Assembly (NCBI RefSeq): GCF_963667775.1
Contig: NZ_OY764015.1
Coordinates: 3,089,001 to 3,153,000 of the forward strand
DNA from: an uncultured Trichococcus sp.
Lineage (GTDB): Bacteria; Bacillota; Bacilli; Lactobacillales; Aerococcaceae
Reading direction: 5' to 3'
DNA length: 64,000 nucleotides
Below, piece after piece: positions 1 through 7,287 of the stretch (position 1 is its first letter; each line of letters starts with the position of its first letter). A model generated the notes under the pieces. The model saw only the letters and a program-made list of their open reading frames with translations. It was not told the origin of the DNA and ran no database searches. Made by a program: the position numbers and the translations under genes.

Positions 1-909
1 GCAATCTCTGCAGGAATCGAAACAGGCATGCGCGGCGGTATCCTTGTCGATGAAAACTATGAAACAAGCAAAAAAGACATCTATGCAGTCGGTGACGCAA
101 TCATCGTGAAGCAACAAATCACTGGTGAAGATACCATGATTGCGTTGGCTTCACCTGCGAACCGCCAAGGCCGCCAAGTTGCCGACGTCATCAGCGGCTT
201 GAACAGAAAAAATAAAGGCAGCATCGGTACAGCAATCGTGCGTGTATTCGGCTTGGCCGGTGGATCCACTGGCTTAAATGAACGTCAATTGCAACTGTCA
301 GGAAAAGAGTATGCAGTTGTGCATATTCAAGGGAAAAGCCATGCAGGGTATTATCCGAATGCATCCGCGATCGTCCTGAAATTGATTTTCCATCCGAAAA
401 CCGGTGAAATTTACGGAGCGCAAGCTATCGGGGCAGATGGCGTAGACAAACGTATCGACATCATCGCTACAGCAATCAAAGGGAATTTGACGGTCCACGA
501 TCTGCCGGAATTGGAATTCACATACGCACCGCCTTTCGGATCGGCCAAAGATCCAGTAAATATGGCCGGATATGCAGCCATGAACATCATTGAAGGCGTC
601 TCTGAATCCATTCAATGGCATGAATTGGATAAGATGCAGGAAGCAGGCTATCAACTGTTGGACGTCCGCAGCGAGAGCGAAATCGAAAGACTAGGTGCCT
701 TGAAGGATGCCATCAATATCCCTGTCGACGATTTGCGCGCCCGCATAGGGGAATTATCAAAAGAAACACCTATCATCGTCAGCTGCCAAAGCGGCTTACG
801 CAGCTATATAGCAGAACGTGTATTGAAACAAAATGGATTTACAGTCAAAAATTTAGATGGTGCATTCAGCTTATATGCAACCGTCAGACCAGAAAAGGTG
901 GTAAAATAA
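1..909 (+). CDS. cdr: CoA-disulfide reductase with C-terminal rhodanese domain (5'-partial)
   Basis: The reading frame is open from base 1, so the start lies upstream of the window. The visible 302 residues hold the end of the FAD/NAD(P)-binding part (motif IYAVGDA near visible residue 27), the dimerisation domain and a C-terminal rhodanese domain with the active-site loop CQSGLRS (Cys codon at 784-786). This is the CoADR-RHD architecture, which in related proteins reduces CoA disulfide or CoA persulfide in the cytoplasm. The catalytic cysteine of the reductase half would be outside the window. It is followed after one base by a second rhodanese and then by a CstR-like repressor, so the operon most likely handles reactive sulfur. 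Substrate preference (CoA disulfide, CoA persulfide or polysulfide) cannot be read from the sequence. Confidence 0.9.
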   Translation, partial: AISAGIETGMRGGILVDENYETSKKDIYAVGDAIIVKQQITGEDTMIALASPANRQGRQVADVISGLNRKNKGSIGTAIVRVFGLAGGSTGLNERQLQLSGKEYAVVHIQGKSHAGYYPNASAIVLKLIFHPKTGEIYGAQAIGADGVDKRIDIIATAIKGNLTVHDLPELEFTYAPPFGSAKDPVNMAGYAAMNIIEGVSESIQWHELDKMQEAGYQLLDVRSESEIERLGALKDAINIPVDDLRARIGELSKETPIIVSCQSGLRSYIAERVLKQNGFTVKNLDGAFSLYATVRPEKVVK

Positions 910-910
910 T

Positions 911-1207
911 ATGTATCAATCAATTACAATGCCGGAATTCGAACAATTATGGAAAAAAAATCCTGTCAAACTAGTGGACGTACGTGAAGCGGACGAATTT
1001 GCACATGCGCACGTCGATGGTGCCATCTCTATGCCTTTGAGCGGATTGGAAGACACTGCCGATCAACTGGATAAGGATGAAAATTACTATGTTATGTGCT
1101 TGAGCGGTGCACGTTCAATGGCAGCTTGCCAATATCTTGCTTCAAAAGGCTACAAAGTGACCAATGTAATGGGAGGTATTTCGGCCTGGAGGGGTGAAGT
1201 CGTGTGA
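911..1207 (+). CDS. Single-domain rhodanese-like sulfurtransferase
   Basis: A 98-residue protein consisting of one rhodanese domain. It has the CH2A-like signature LVDVREADEF near residues 21-30 and an active-site loop CLSGARS starting at Cys63. Rhodaneses carry sulfane sulfur on this cysteine as a persulfide and pass it to an acceptor. The gene starts one base after the CoA-disulfide reductase stop and overlaps the next gene by four bases, so the three genes are co-transcribed and probably translationally coupled. The context suggests it moves sulfane sulfur between CoA or low-molecular-weight thiols and an acceptor, which is inference. The acceptor is not identifiable. Confidence 0.9.
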   Translation: MYQSITMPEFEQLWKKNPVKLVDVREADEFAHAHVDGAISMPLSGLEDTADQLDKDENYYVMCLSGARSMAACQYLASKGYKVTNVMGGISAWRGEVV

Positions 1208-1467
1208 ACCAATACAACAAAAATATAATCAACCGCATGAAGCGTGCGGAAGGACAGATGCGCGGCATACTTGCCATGATGGAAGACGGGAAGGACTGTT
1301 CTGATGTCGTGACGCAGTTGTCCGCAGTCCGATCCAGCATCGACCGCGCAATGGGCATCATCGTTGCGGAAAACCTGGTTGCCTGCGTGAATGACCAAGA
1401 GAAGGATGGCATGTCCAAGGAAGAAAGCGTCCAACAAGCAATCAATCTGCTGGTTAAGAGCAGATAG
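1204..1467 (+). CDS. cstR: CsoR/FrmR-family repressor, CstR-like persulfide sensor
   Basis: An 87-residue all-helical DUF156 protein with the family core RMKRAEGQMRGI near residues 11-22. Cysteines are at positions 32 and 61. The residue four before Cys61 is Asn57, where copper-sensing CsoR has histidine. Two cysteines without the copper-ligand histidine is the CstR pattern, in which per- or polysulfide links the cysteines and releases DNA. The gene overlaps the rhodanese gene by four bases, so the repressor is made from the operon it probably controls. The operator would be upstream of the window. A copper or formaldehyde sensor is the alternative, but the missing histidine and the sulfur-enzyme neighbours argue against it. 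Confidence 0.85.
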   Translation: MNQYNKNIINRMKRAEGQMRGILAMMEDGKDCSDVVTQLSAVRSSIDRAMGIIVAENLVACVNDQEKDGMSKEESVQQAINLLVKSR

Positions 1468-1721
1468 AGCGTGATGATTCGCGTTTAGACACCCGTACGT
1501 TGGAGTAACCGGCTGCCGTTCACCGCTTTTGTGGACGACAGCCGGTTGCGAAACGGTAGCGGTGTCTGCGAATCAGAACGCGTTTGATAGAGCGTGATGA
1601 TTCGCGTTTAGACACCCGTACGTTGGAGTAACCGGCTGCCGTTCACCACTTTTGTGGACGACAGCCGATTGCGAAACGATAGCGGTGTCTGCGAATCAGA
1701 ACGCGTTTGATAGAGCGTGAT
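1465..1721 (+). repeat. Two tandem 123-bp structured repeats
   Basis: Bases 1465-1587 and 1588-1710 are copies of one 123-bp unit with only a few differences, and the first 11 bases begin again at 1711. Each unit is a nested palindrome. In copy 1 the outer arms are 1476-1493 and 1561-1574, and a long inner hairpin is formed by 1507-1523 and 1531-1547. The first copy begins at the cstR stop codon. The same architecture with different arm sequences recurs at 24.8-25.1 kb. Confidence 0.9.
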
Positions 1722-1730
1722 AAATGTAAG

Positions 1731-1768
1731 CAGTGGCTGTCTCGAAATGAGATGGCTACTGTTTTTTT
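1731..1768 (+). terminator. Rho-independent terminator of the persulfide operon
   Basis: A 13-bp stem with some G-U pairs (1731-1743 with 1749-1761) and a short loop is followed by seven T. It lies after the 123-bp repeats, so those repeats would be part of the operon's 3' untranslated RNA. Confidence 0.75.
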
Positions 1769-1803
1769 GTTACCTGCTATCAGTATAGGGTTAGCTACGG
1801 TTG

Positions 1804-1963
1804 GCCGGAGGAAATCAGCTGAAGCGGTCGCCAGCTCCGGCGAGAATCCGCCCGCCGGAGGACACCGGTAACTTTCAGCCTCACCTCCGGCCAAGCTTCC
1901 CTCATCGGAGGACGGAATCAGAATGTTGGCCGAACTCCGGCGAAGCCTCCGTTCGCCGGAGTA
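1804..1963. repeat. Degenerate palindromic array with 50-bp period
   Basis: GCCGGAG (or its variant ATCGGAG) recurs at 1804, 1854, 1904 and 1955, and CTCCGGC at 1835, 1885 and 1935. Together they make three roughly 28-bp imperfect hairpins (1835-1862, 1885-1912, 1935-1963) separated by 22-bp unrelated segments. The loops of the hairpins differ from copy to copy. No coding gene is apparent between 1468 and 2077, so these two arrays and two terminators account for this gap. Confidence 0.75.
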
Positions 1964-2029
1964 CACATGCCAAGAAATGAATACCAAAATCCAACAGACA
2001 ATTATTTTGTCTCAACATATCCAGAAAAA

Positions 2030-2074
2030 CGAAATAAACAAAGAACCGCGGGCATTGAGCGCCAGCGGTTCTTT
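2030..2074 (-). terminator. Terminator of the NdpA-like gene
   Basis: A perfect 10-bp inverted repeat (2040-2049 with 2065-2074) lies just beyond the minus-strand stop codon and is followed on that strand by a T-rich stretch. Confidence 0.75.
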
Positions 2075-2077
2075 CGA

Positions 2078-3079
2078 TCAAAACAGGTTTTTGATCTTCT
2101 CGATGTTTTTGATGATGACGGATGTGGTGCCATCAGGGTTATTGATGAATTCCACGACGTCCGGGTCTTTGTAAAGCTCCAGTGGAATGCTGATTTCGAT
2201 GCCGTTATCGAGCCTGAATTTTTGTTTGGAATATTTCGGACCGGCTACTGCCGCTTCTGCCGGGGCTCGGTCAACATAGCCTAATTCCTCGACCTGTTCG
2301 AAATATTTTTGCTTTTTGGCGAAGTTATCGCCGAACAGGGCCTCAGCAATCTTTTCATTATCGATGAGATTGTCTTCCTGCATGCTCATGACGATGGCTT
2401 CCTTCGTTTCGGCCAATACCTGGAATTCTTCATCATTGAAGGCTTTGCTTGTCTTTTGGACGGCTTTCTTGATGATCGAGATGTTCTCCTTCAGGCTCGG
2501 TTTCGGCGTGTCCTCGAGGAACATTTCCGTGAAGTAGTTCACCTTTTCTCCGAGTTCTGCAATCATGTGTTTTTTCTCGATGACATGGTAGACCATTTGC
2601 TCCAGATTCACGACGAGGCCTTCTTGGATGGCTTGCCTTTGTGACGGGAGGATGGCACGGTTCAAGATGATCTGGTTGGTCAGAACGTCCCCTTCATACG
2701 AAACAAAGTGCGTATAGCTGTCTGAGTAATTCAGCTTGAATACCCCAAGGCACGGCACTTCGTCCAATTCAAAATGCGCAATCAGCAAATCAGCGGGCGG
2801 GATTTCGGGATTCAATTTTGTCACATTGAAGAATTTTTCCGACAAGGCTTTCGTGCCTTCGACGAAATCGCTTTGACAATTCTTGAACAGGGCAATCATT
2901 GGATTGTCCTCTTCCAAAATCCCGTCCTTCATGCTGTCGGAATCTTCGACCTTTGCGACCATCGCTTCAATGTATTCAATCATCATGCGTTCTGATGTAT
3001 CCAGTCCTGCATAGGAAAAAATCGGTTCATTCGTATTGATGTCCAAAATGTGTAAAATGGCTTCCTTAATGCGTATCAA
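2078..3079 (-). CDS. 37-kDa nucleoid-associated protein, NdpA/YejK-like
   Basis: A 333-residue protein that I assign to the NdpA (nucleoid-associated protein) family by its overall character: N-terminal IKEAILHILD, a central YTHFVSYEGDVLTNQIILNR-like segment and a C-terminal region rich in charged residues. Members associate with the nucleoid, but their exact role is not settled. An in-frame TTG at 3088 directly abuts the GGAGG ribosome site and is unlikely to be used. The TTG at 3079 has nine bases between it and GGAGG and gives a start of the expected form, so I place the start there. The gene stands alone with its own terminator, divergent from the EamA transporter gene. Family assignment is from memory. 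Confidence 0.75.
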   Translation of the reverse strand: MIRIKEAILHILDINTNEPIFSYAGLDTSERMMIEYIEAMVAKVEDSDSMKDGILEEDNPMIALFKNCQSDFVEGTKALSEKFFNVTKLNPEIPPADLLIAHFELDEVPCLGVFKLNYSDSYTHFVSYEGDVLTNQIILNRAILPSQRQAIQEGLVVNLEQMVYHVIEKKHMIAELGEKVNYFTEMFLEDTPKPSLKENISIIKKAVQKTSKAFNDEEFQVLAETKEAIVMSMQEDNLIDNEKIAEALFGDNFAKKQKYFEQVEELGYVDRAPAEAAVAGPKYSKQKFRLDNGIEISIPLELYKDPDVVEFINNPDGTTSVIIKNIEKIKNLF

Positions 3080-3221
3080 TTTTTTCAACCTCCGTTTCGT
3101 TCACGCTTATCAGTATCCCACAAAATTGCTCTTCGGACAAAGCAAAAATATAAGCTATCTATTTGTCCGGGCATCGCATATAATGATGTTATTTGAAAAA
3201 GAAAAGGAATGGAGGATTGGA

Positions 3222-4151
3222 ATGTCTCAATATAAATCCGGCGTGCTGTTTACCGTTGTAGGTGCGCTACTGTGGGGTGTTTCAGGTACCAGCGGGCAGT
3301 TTCTGCTGCAACATCGCGGGTTGACATCCGGTTGGCTTGTTGCCGTCAGGATGCTGATGGCCGGCTTGATTTTGTTGGTGCTGTGCTACAAGAAAGAAGA
3401 GGGAGCCATCTTTCGGGTCTGGAAAGACAAACGGGACCGATTGGACATGTTCCTGTTCGCGGCTTTGGGACTGTCGTTCTGCCAATACACCTATTTTGCG
3501 ACCATCAGCCATTCGAATGCTGGAACGGCAACGGTTCTTCAATTTTTGGCCCCGGTTCTCATCATGATTTACCTTTCTTTCAAGAACAGTAGATTACCAC
3601 GGCCAGCTGAAATGACAGCCATTATTTTTGCCGTCGCCGGCATTTTTCTGTTGGCCACACATGGCCGGTTCGATAGTCTGTCCACATCGAAGGAAGCGTT
3701 GACGTACGGACTCTTGTCGGCTGTGGCTGTCGTCATCTACAACCTCCAGCCTGCCCGTCTGATAAAAACTTATGGGACGCTGCTGTCATTGGGATGGGGA
3801 ATGCTGATCGGGGGTATTCTGCTGTCGATTATGTACCAGCCTTGGCGGATCATCGGCACATGGGACATCGCTGCGTTTGCTTCCCTGCTGGTCATCATCC
3901 TTTTTGGGACGGTCATTTCCTTCAGTCTCTACCTAGAAGGGGTGCAGCGTATCGGCGCAACGGTCGGGAGTCTGCTTTCATCGGCCGAACCGCTTTCTGC
4001 AACATTCCTTTCCGTTGTTTGGCTGGGAACCAGTCTGCACTGGACGGATCTTGTCGGCATCGTCTTGATCCTGTCGACTGTGTTCCTGTTGACGCTGAAA
4101 CCTAAAACATTGAAGTCGAGTGAGGCTATCCAAATCGATCCGAATATCTGA
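3222..4151 (+). CDS. EamA/DMT-family inner-membrane transporter
   Basis: A 309-residue, strongly hydrophobic protein with two EamA repeats and about ten membrane segments, starting MSQYKSGVLFTVVGALLWGVSG. It belongs to the drug/metabolite transporter superfamily, whose members mostly export amino acids, nucleosides or other metabolites across the cytoplasmic membrane. The substrate is unknown. The open frame extends to 3036, but a GGAGG at 3211 followed by ATG at 3222 marks the start. It is a single gene ended by a clear terminator at 4160-4191. Confidence 0.88.
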   Translation: MSQYKSGVLFTVVGALLWGVSGTSGQFLLQHRGLTSGWLVAVRMLMAGLILLVLCYKKEEGAIFRVWKDKRDRLDMFLFAALGLSFCQYTYFATISHSNAGTATVLQFLAPVLIMIYLSFKNSRLPRPAEMTAIIFAVAGIFLLATHGRFDSLSTSKEALTYGLLSAVAVVIYNLQPARLIKTYGTLLSLGWGMLIGGILLSIMYQPWRIIGTWDIAAFASLLVIILFGTVISFSLYLEGVQRIGATVGSLLSSAEPLSATFLSVVWLGTSLHWTDLVGIVLILSTVFLLTLKPKTLKSSEAIQIDPNI

Positions 4152-4159
4152 ATTTTTAC

Positions 4160-4191
4160 AAAAACGTGATGCTGAAAAGCATCGCGTTTTT
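4160..4191 (+). terminator. Terminator after the EamA gene
   Basis: An A-rich stem arm AAAACGTGATGCT and its complement are separated by a GAAA loop and end in five T. Confidence 0.85.
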
Positions 4192-4210
4192 GCATTCCAC
4201 AGCGTCTTAA

Positions 4211-4239
4211 TTTCTAAATGCGGGTATTTGTTCTATAAT
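4211..4239 (+). promoter_or_regulatory. Probable promoter of pyk
   Basis: A perfect -10 TATAAT lies at 4234-4239. The -35 position 17 bp upstream (TTTCTA at 4211) is a weak match. The site is 57 bases before the GTG start. Confidence 0.5.
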
Positions 4240-4296
4240 GAAGACAGGTAAGTTTCAGTTTAGGAGTATGGTCAGTTCAGAAATGAGGGGCTAATA

Positions 4297-5727
4297 GTGA
4301 AAAAAACGAAGATAGTCTGCACAATCGGACCAGCCAGTGATTCCGTCGATGTGTTGGTGAGGATGATGAACAGCGGCATGAATGTGGCGCGCCTGAATTT
4401 TTCCCATGGCGAACATAAAACGCATCTGATCAGTCTAAATAATGTCAGGGAAGCTGCGCGGTTGGCGAACAAGAATATAGGCATCATGCTGGATATACAG
4501 GGCCAAAAAATCCGGACCAACAAAATGACGGATGACGCCGTTACGTTGGTTTCCGGAGAGTCGATAATCATCAGTATGGAACCCGTACTGGGCACAAAAG
4601 AAAAATTCTCTGTCACCTATCCGAAACTGATTGACGATATAACGATCGGGATGCATATCTTGATCGATGACGGACTATTGGTTTTGGAAATCACGGACAT
4701 CGATTATGAGTCTAAAGAAATCATTGCGTTGATCCAAGTGGGTGGTATCCTGAAAAATTCAAAAGGCATCAATGTGCCGGAAGCCAAATTCAGTATGCCC
4801 GGCCTGACGGATAAAGATGCTGCGGATATCCGCTTTGGCGTCCAGCAAGGAGTGGACTTCATCGCTGCCAGTTTTGTCCGCAGACCCAATGACATTCTCG
4901 AAATTGTCGAAATACTTGAAGAGATGGATGCGACGGACACGCAGATCATCGCCAAAATCGAAAACCAAGAAGGTGTCCAGAACGCCGAAGAAATACTCAA
5001 AGTGTGCAGCGGGTTGATGGTGGCGCGTGGCGATTTAGGTGTGGAAATCAATGGCGGCGATGTGCCGATTGTCCAGAAAGAGCTGATCCGGAAATGCAAT
5101 CTGGCCGGAAAACAAGTCATCACCGCCACTCAGATGTTGGATTCCATGCAATGGAATCCACGGCCGACAAGGGCAGAAGCGAGCGACGTCGCGAATGCTA
5201 TATTTGATGGAACCGATGCAGTCATGCTTTCGGGCGAATCGGCTGTCGGCAAATACCCAGTCGAAACCGTAACAATGATGGCGCAGATTGCGGAACGGAC
5301 GGAGGAAGCTTTGGAGGCAAATGGCGGAAATCTATCCACACTGGCCTTGTTCGATAAGGCATCCGTTACTGAAGCAATCAGCCAGGCTGCTGCGCGCACG
5401 GTCATGAACTTGGGCATCAAAACGATTGTAGCGGCAACAAGTTCCGGGCACACGGCCCGCATGATTTCCAAATACCGGCCGAAAGCGAATATTTTGGCGG
5501 CAACCTACAGCGAAAGGGTGCAGAGAGGGCTGACGCTTGTCTGGGGGGTTCAGTCTTTCGTCATCGAAGAGCCTGAAAATGTTGATGATATGCTGAGAAA
5601 GGTGACCGGATTGGCGAAAGAAAAGGGATTTGCGCAACCTGGAGACGCCATCGTCATCACAGCCGGAACACCGATAAAAGAAAGCGGCACGACCAACCTG
5701 ATGAAGATTGAACGGATACCCGATTGA
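4297..5727 (+). CDS. pyk: Pyruvate kinase, divergent paralogue
   Basis: A 476-residue protein of pyruvate kinase form, which transfers phosphate from phosphoenolpyruvate to ADP in the cytoplasm. Visible motifs are KTKIVCTIGPAS at the N-terminus, the catalytic lysine in AKIENQEG (about residue 220), VARGDLGVEI (about 241-250), and MLDSMQWNPRPTRAE. The normally very conserved ALDTKGPEIRT segment reads LDIQGQKIRT here (about 65-74). The protein also lacks the extra C-terminal PEP-utiliser-like domain found on the main enzyme of many Firmicutes. The gene is alone rather than next to pfkA. It starts at GTG 4297 after GAGGGG. It may be a second, specialised isozyme; whether it has normal activity is uncertain. 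Confidence 0.85.
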   Translation: MKKTKIVCTIGPASDSVDVLVRMMNSGMNVARLNFSHGEHKTHLISLNNVREAARLANKNIGIMLDIQGQKIRTNKMTDDAVTLVSGESIIISMEPVLGTKEKFSVTYPKLIDDITIGMHILIDDGLLVLEITDIDYESKEIIALIQVGGILKNSKGINVPEAKFSMPGLTDKDAADIRFGVQQGVDFIAASFVRRPNDILEIVEILEEMDATDTQIIAKIENQEGVQNAEEILKVCSGLMVARGDLGVEINGGDVPIVQKELIRKCNLAGKQVITATQMLDSMQWNPRPTRAEASDVANAIFDGTDAVMLSGESAVGKYPVETVTMMAQIAERTEEALEANGGNLSTLALFDKASVTEAISQAAARTVMNLGIKTIVAATSSGHTARMISKYRPKANILAATYSERVQRGLTLVWGVQSFVIEEPENVDDMLRKVTGLAKEKGFAQPGDAIVITAGTPIKESGTTNLMKIERIPD

Positions 5728-5763
5728 GTCGAGTACATTTTGAGAACGTTGTTTTGAGGGGAC

Positions 5764-5812
5764 AAAAAATGCGGAACCGCCATTATTTGGCGGCCCCGCA
5801 TTTTCTTTTTTT
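5764..5812. terminator. Bidirectional terminator between pyk and the argH-like gene
   Basis: Nine-base arms AAAATGCGG and CCGCATTTT (5766-5774, 5796-5804) enclose a second stem CCGCC/GGCGG. The T-tract on one side and A-tract on the other serve both convergent genes. Confidence 0.9.
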
Positions 5813-5813
5813 A

Positions 5814-7205
5814 TCAGGAGATGATCTGGTAGTCTTCCAATTTTGTTTTGACTGCTTCGATATGCTCTTTCACGCGTTCCGGTGCCGGTCCGCCGGCTAC
5901 ATTTCTGCGGATGACGCATTCCTTCAGGTCGACCTTTTTGTAGATGGTTTCATCAAAAGCGTCCGAGTGTTTTTTGTACATCTCCAACGGGAAGTTTTCC
6001 AGCGTAAGGTTCTGTTCTTCGCACTCCTTCAGGATATTTCCGGTGATCTGGTAAGCGTCACGGAAAGGGATACCTTTTTCGACAAGGAAGTCTGCACAGT
6101 CTGTGGCATTCAGATAGCCTTTTTGCGAAGCCGTCAGCATGGCTGATTCAATCACGTCCATATCATGGAGCATTGCAGGCAGGATTTCCAGACAGAATGT
6201 GACCGTGTCGATCGCTTCGAACAGCAATTCTTTCTCTTCTTGCATGTCTTTGTTGTATGCGAGCGGCAAGCCTTTCATCAAAGTCAATACGCCGATCAAG
6301 TCGCCGAAGACACGGCCGGATTTGCCGCGCAGCAATTCAGCGATGTCCGGATTTTTCTTCTGCGGCATGATGCTTGAGCCGGAAGAGAACGTATCCCGGA
6401 TTTTCACAAAGCCGAATTCCTGTGATGACCAGATGATGACTTCTTCAGCCAGACGGGAAATGTGGACCATGATGATCGACAGATCCGCCAGCATTTCCAA
6501 GGAATGGTCGCGATCGGATACGCCATCGAGACTGTTCCGGGAAAAATCCTTGAAGCCGAGTGCTTCAGCTGTGAAGGTGCGGTCCAATGGCAAAGTAGTT
6601 GTCGCAAGCGCGGCACTGCCCAGCGGCATATAATGCAGAACCCGTTCTTTGGCATCATCCAAACGGGACTTGTCCCGCAGGAACATCTCCGTGTATGCCA
6701 TCAGGTGATGGGCAAAAGTGATCGGTTGTGCACGTTGCAGATGGGTATAACCAGGCATGATCGTTTCCAGATGTTGTTCGGCTTTTTCGCTCAATGCGAG
6801 GGCAACGTTGGCAGTAAGACTGGACAGGTGCTCCAACGCAGAAACAGAATACAACTTCAAAGCAGTCGCTACTTGATCGTTACGGCTTCTTCCCGTGTGG
6901 ACCTTTTTGCCGATAGCGCCAAGGCGACGCGTCAGTTCCGCTTCCAGGAAGCTGTGGATATCTTCTTCCGAGAAATCGATGGTCAGATCGCCATCCTGCA
7001 GTTCATCATTCATTTTGCCCAGTTCATTGACGAGGGCCTCTGCTTCTTCGCGGGGAATGATTTCGGTTTTTCCCAACATTTTTGCGTGAGCGATACTTCC
7101 GGCTATATCCGCATAGACAAGTCGGGCATCCGCGTCGATGGATGAGTTGAATTCAAATGCTTTTTCATTCATGGAACCGTGATAATTATTTGACCAAATT
7201 GCCAT
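5814..7205 (-). CDS. argH: Argininosuccinate lyase-like protein
   Basis: A 463-residue member of the fumarase/aspartase superfamily. It has HTGRSRND (103-110), PGYTHLQRAQP (151-161) and the signature GSSIMPQKKNPD (276-287), and ends close to the usual ArgH VRNxVGGPAP motif. ArgH splits argininosuccinate into arginine and fumarate. Several segments differ from typical ArgH: the N-terminal WGGRF is replaced by WSNNYHGS, and LGSGALAG is LGSAALAT. No argG lies nearby. The gene is 82 bases downstream of an M20 amidohydrolase on the same strand, so the pair is probably one transcript. A different N-substituted amino acid as substrate is possible; the ArgH assignment is by family only. Confidence 0.8.
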   Translation of the reverse strand: MAIWSNNYHGSMNEKAFEFNSSIDADARLVYADIAGSIAHAKMLGKTEIIPREEAEALVNELGKMNDELQDGDLTIDFSEEDIHSFLEAELTRRLGAIGKKVHTGRSRNDQVATALKLYSVSALEHLSSLTANVALALSEKAEQHLETIMPGYTHLQRAQPITFAHHLMAYTEMFLRDKSRLDDAKERVLHYMPLGSAALATTTLPLDRTFTAEALGFKDFSRNSLDGVSDRDHSLEMLADLSIIMVHISRLAEEVIIWSSQEFGFVKIRDTFSSGSSIMPQKKNPDIAELLRGKSGRVFGDLIGVLTLMKGLPLAYNKDMQEEKELLFEAIDTVTFCLEILPAMLHDMDVIESAMLTASQKGYLNATDCADFLVEKGIPFRDAYQITGNILKECEEQNLTLENFPLEMYKKHSDAFDETIYKKVDLKECVIRRNVAGGPAPERVKEHIEAVKTKLEDYQIIS

Positions 7206-7287
7206 AATTTCCTCCTCGGCAGGGTTCTTTTATTGATGTGGCTGACCACACTGCAATCCCTGGCTTTTTGATAGTGTTCTAGTCCGT

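Noticed and set aside
1804-1963. CRISPR array
   Set aside because: Repeats differ in their loops, the spacers are only 22 bp, there are just three units, and there are no cas genes or leader nearby.
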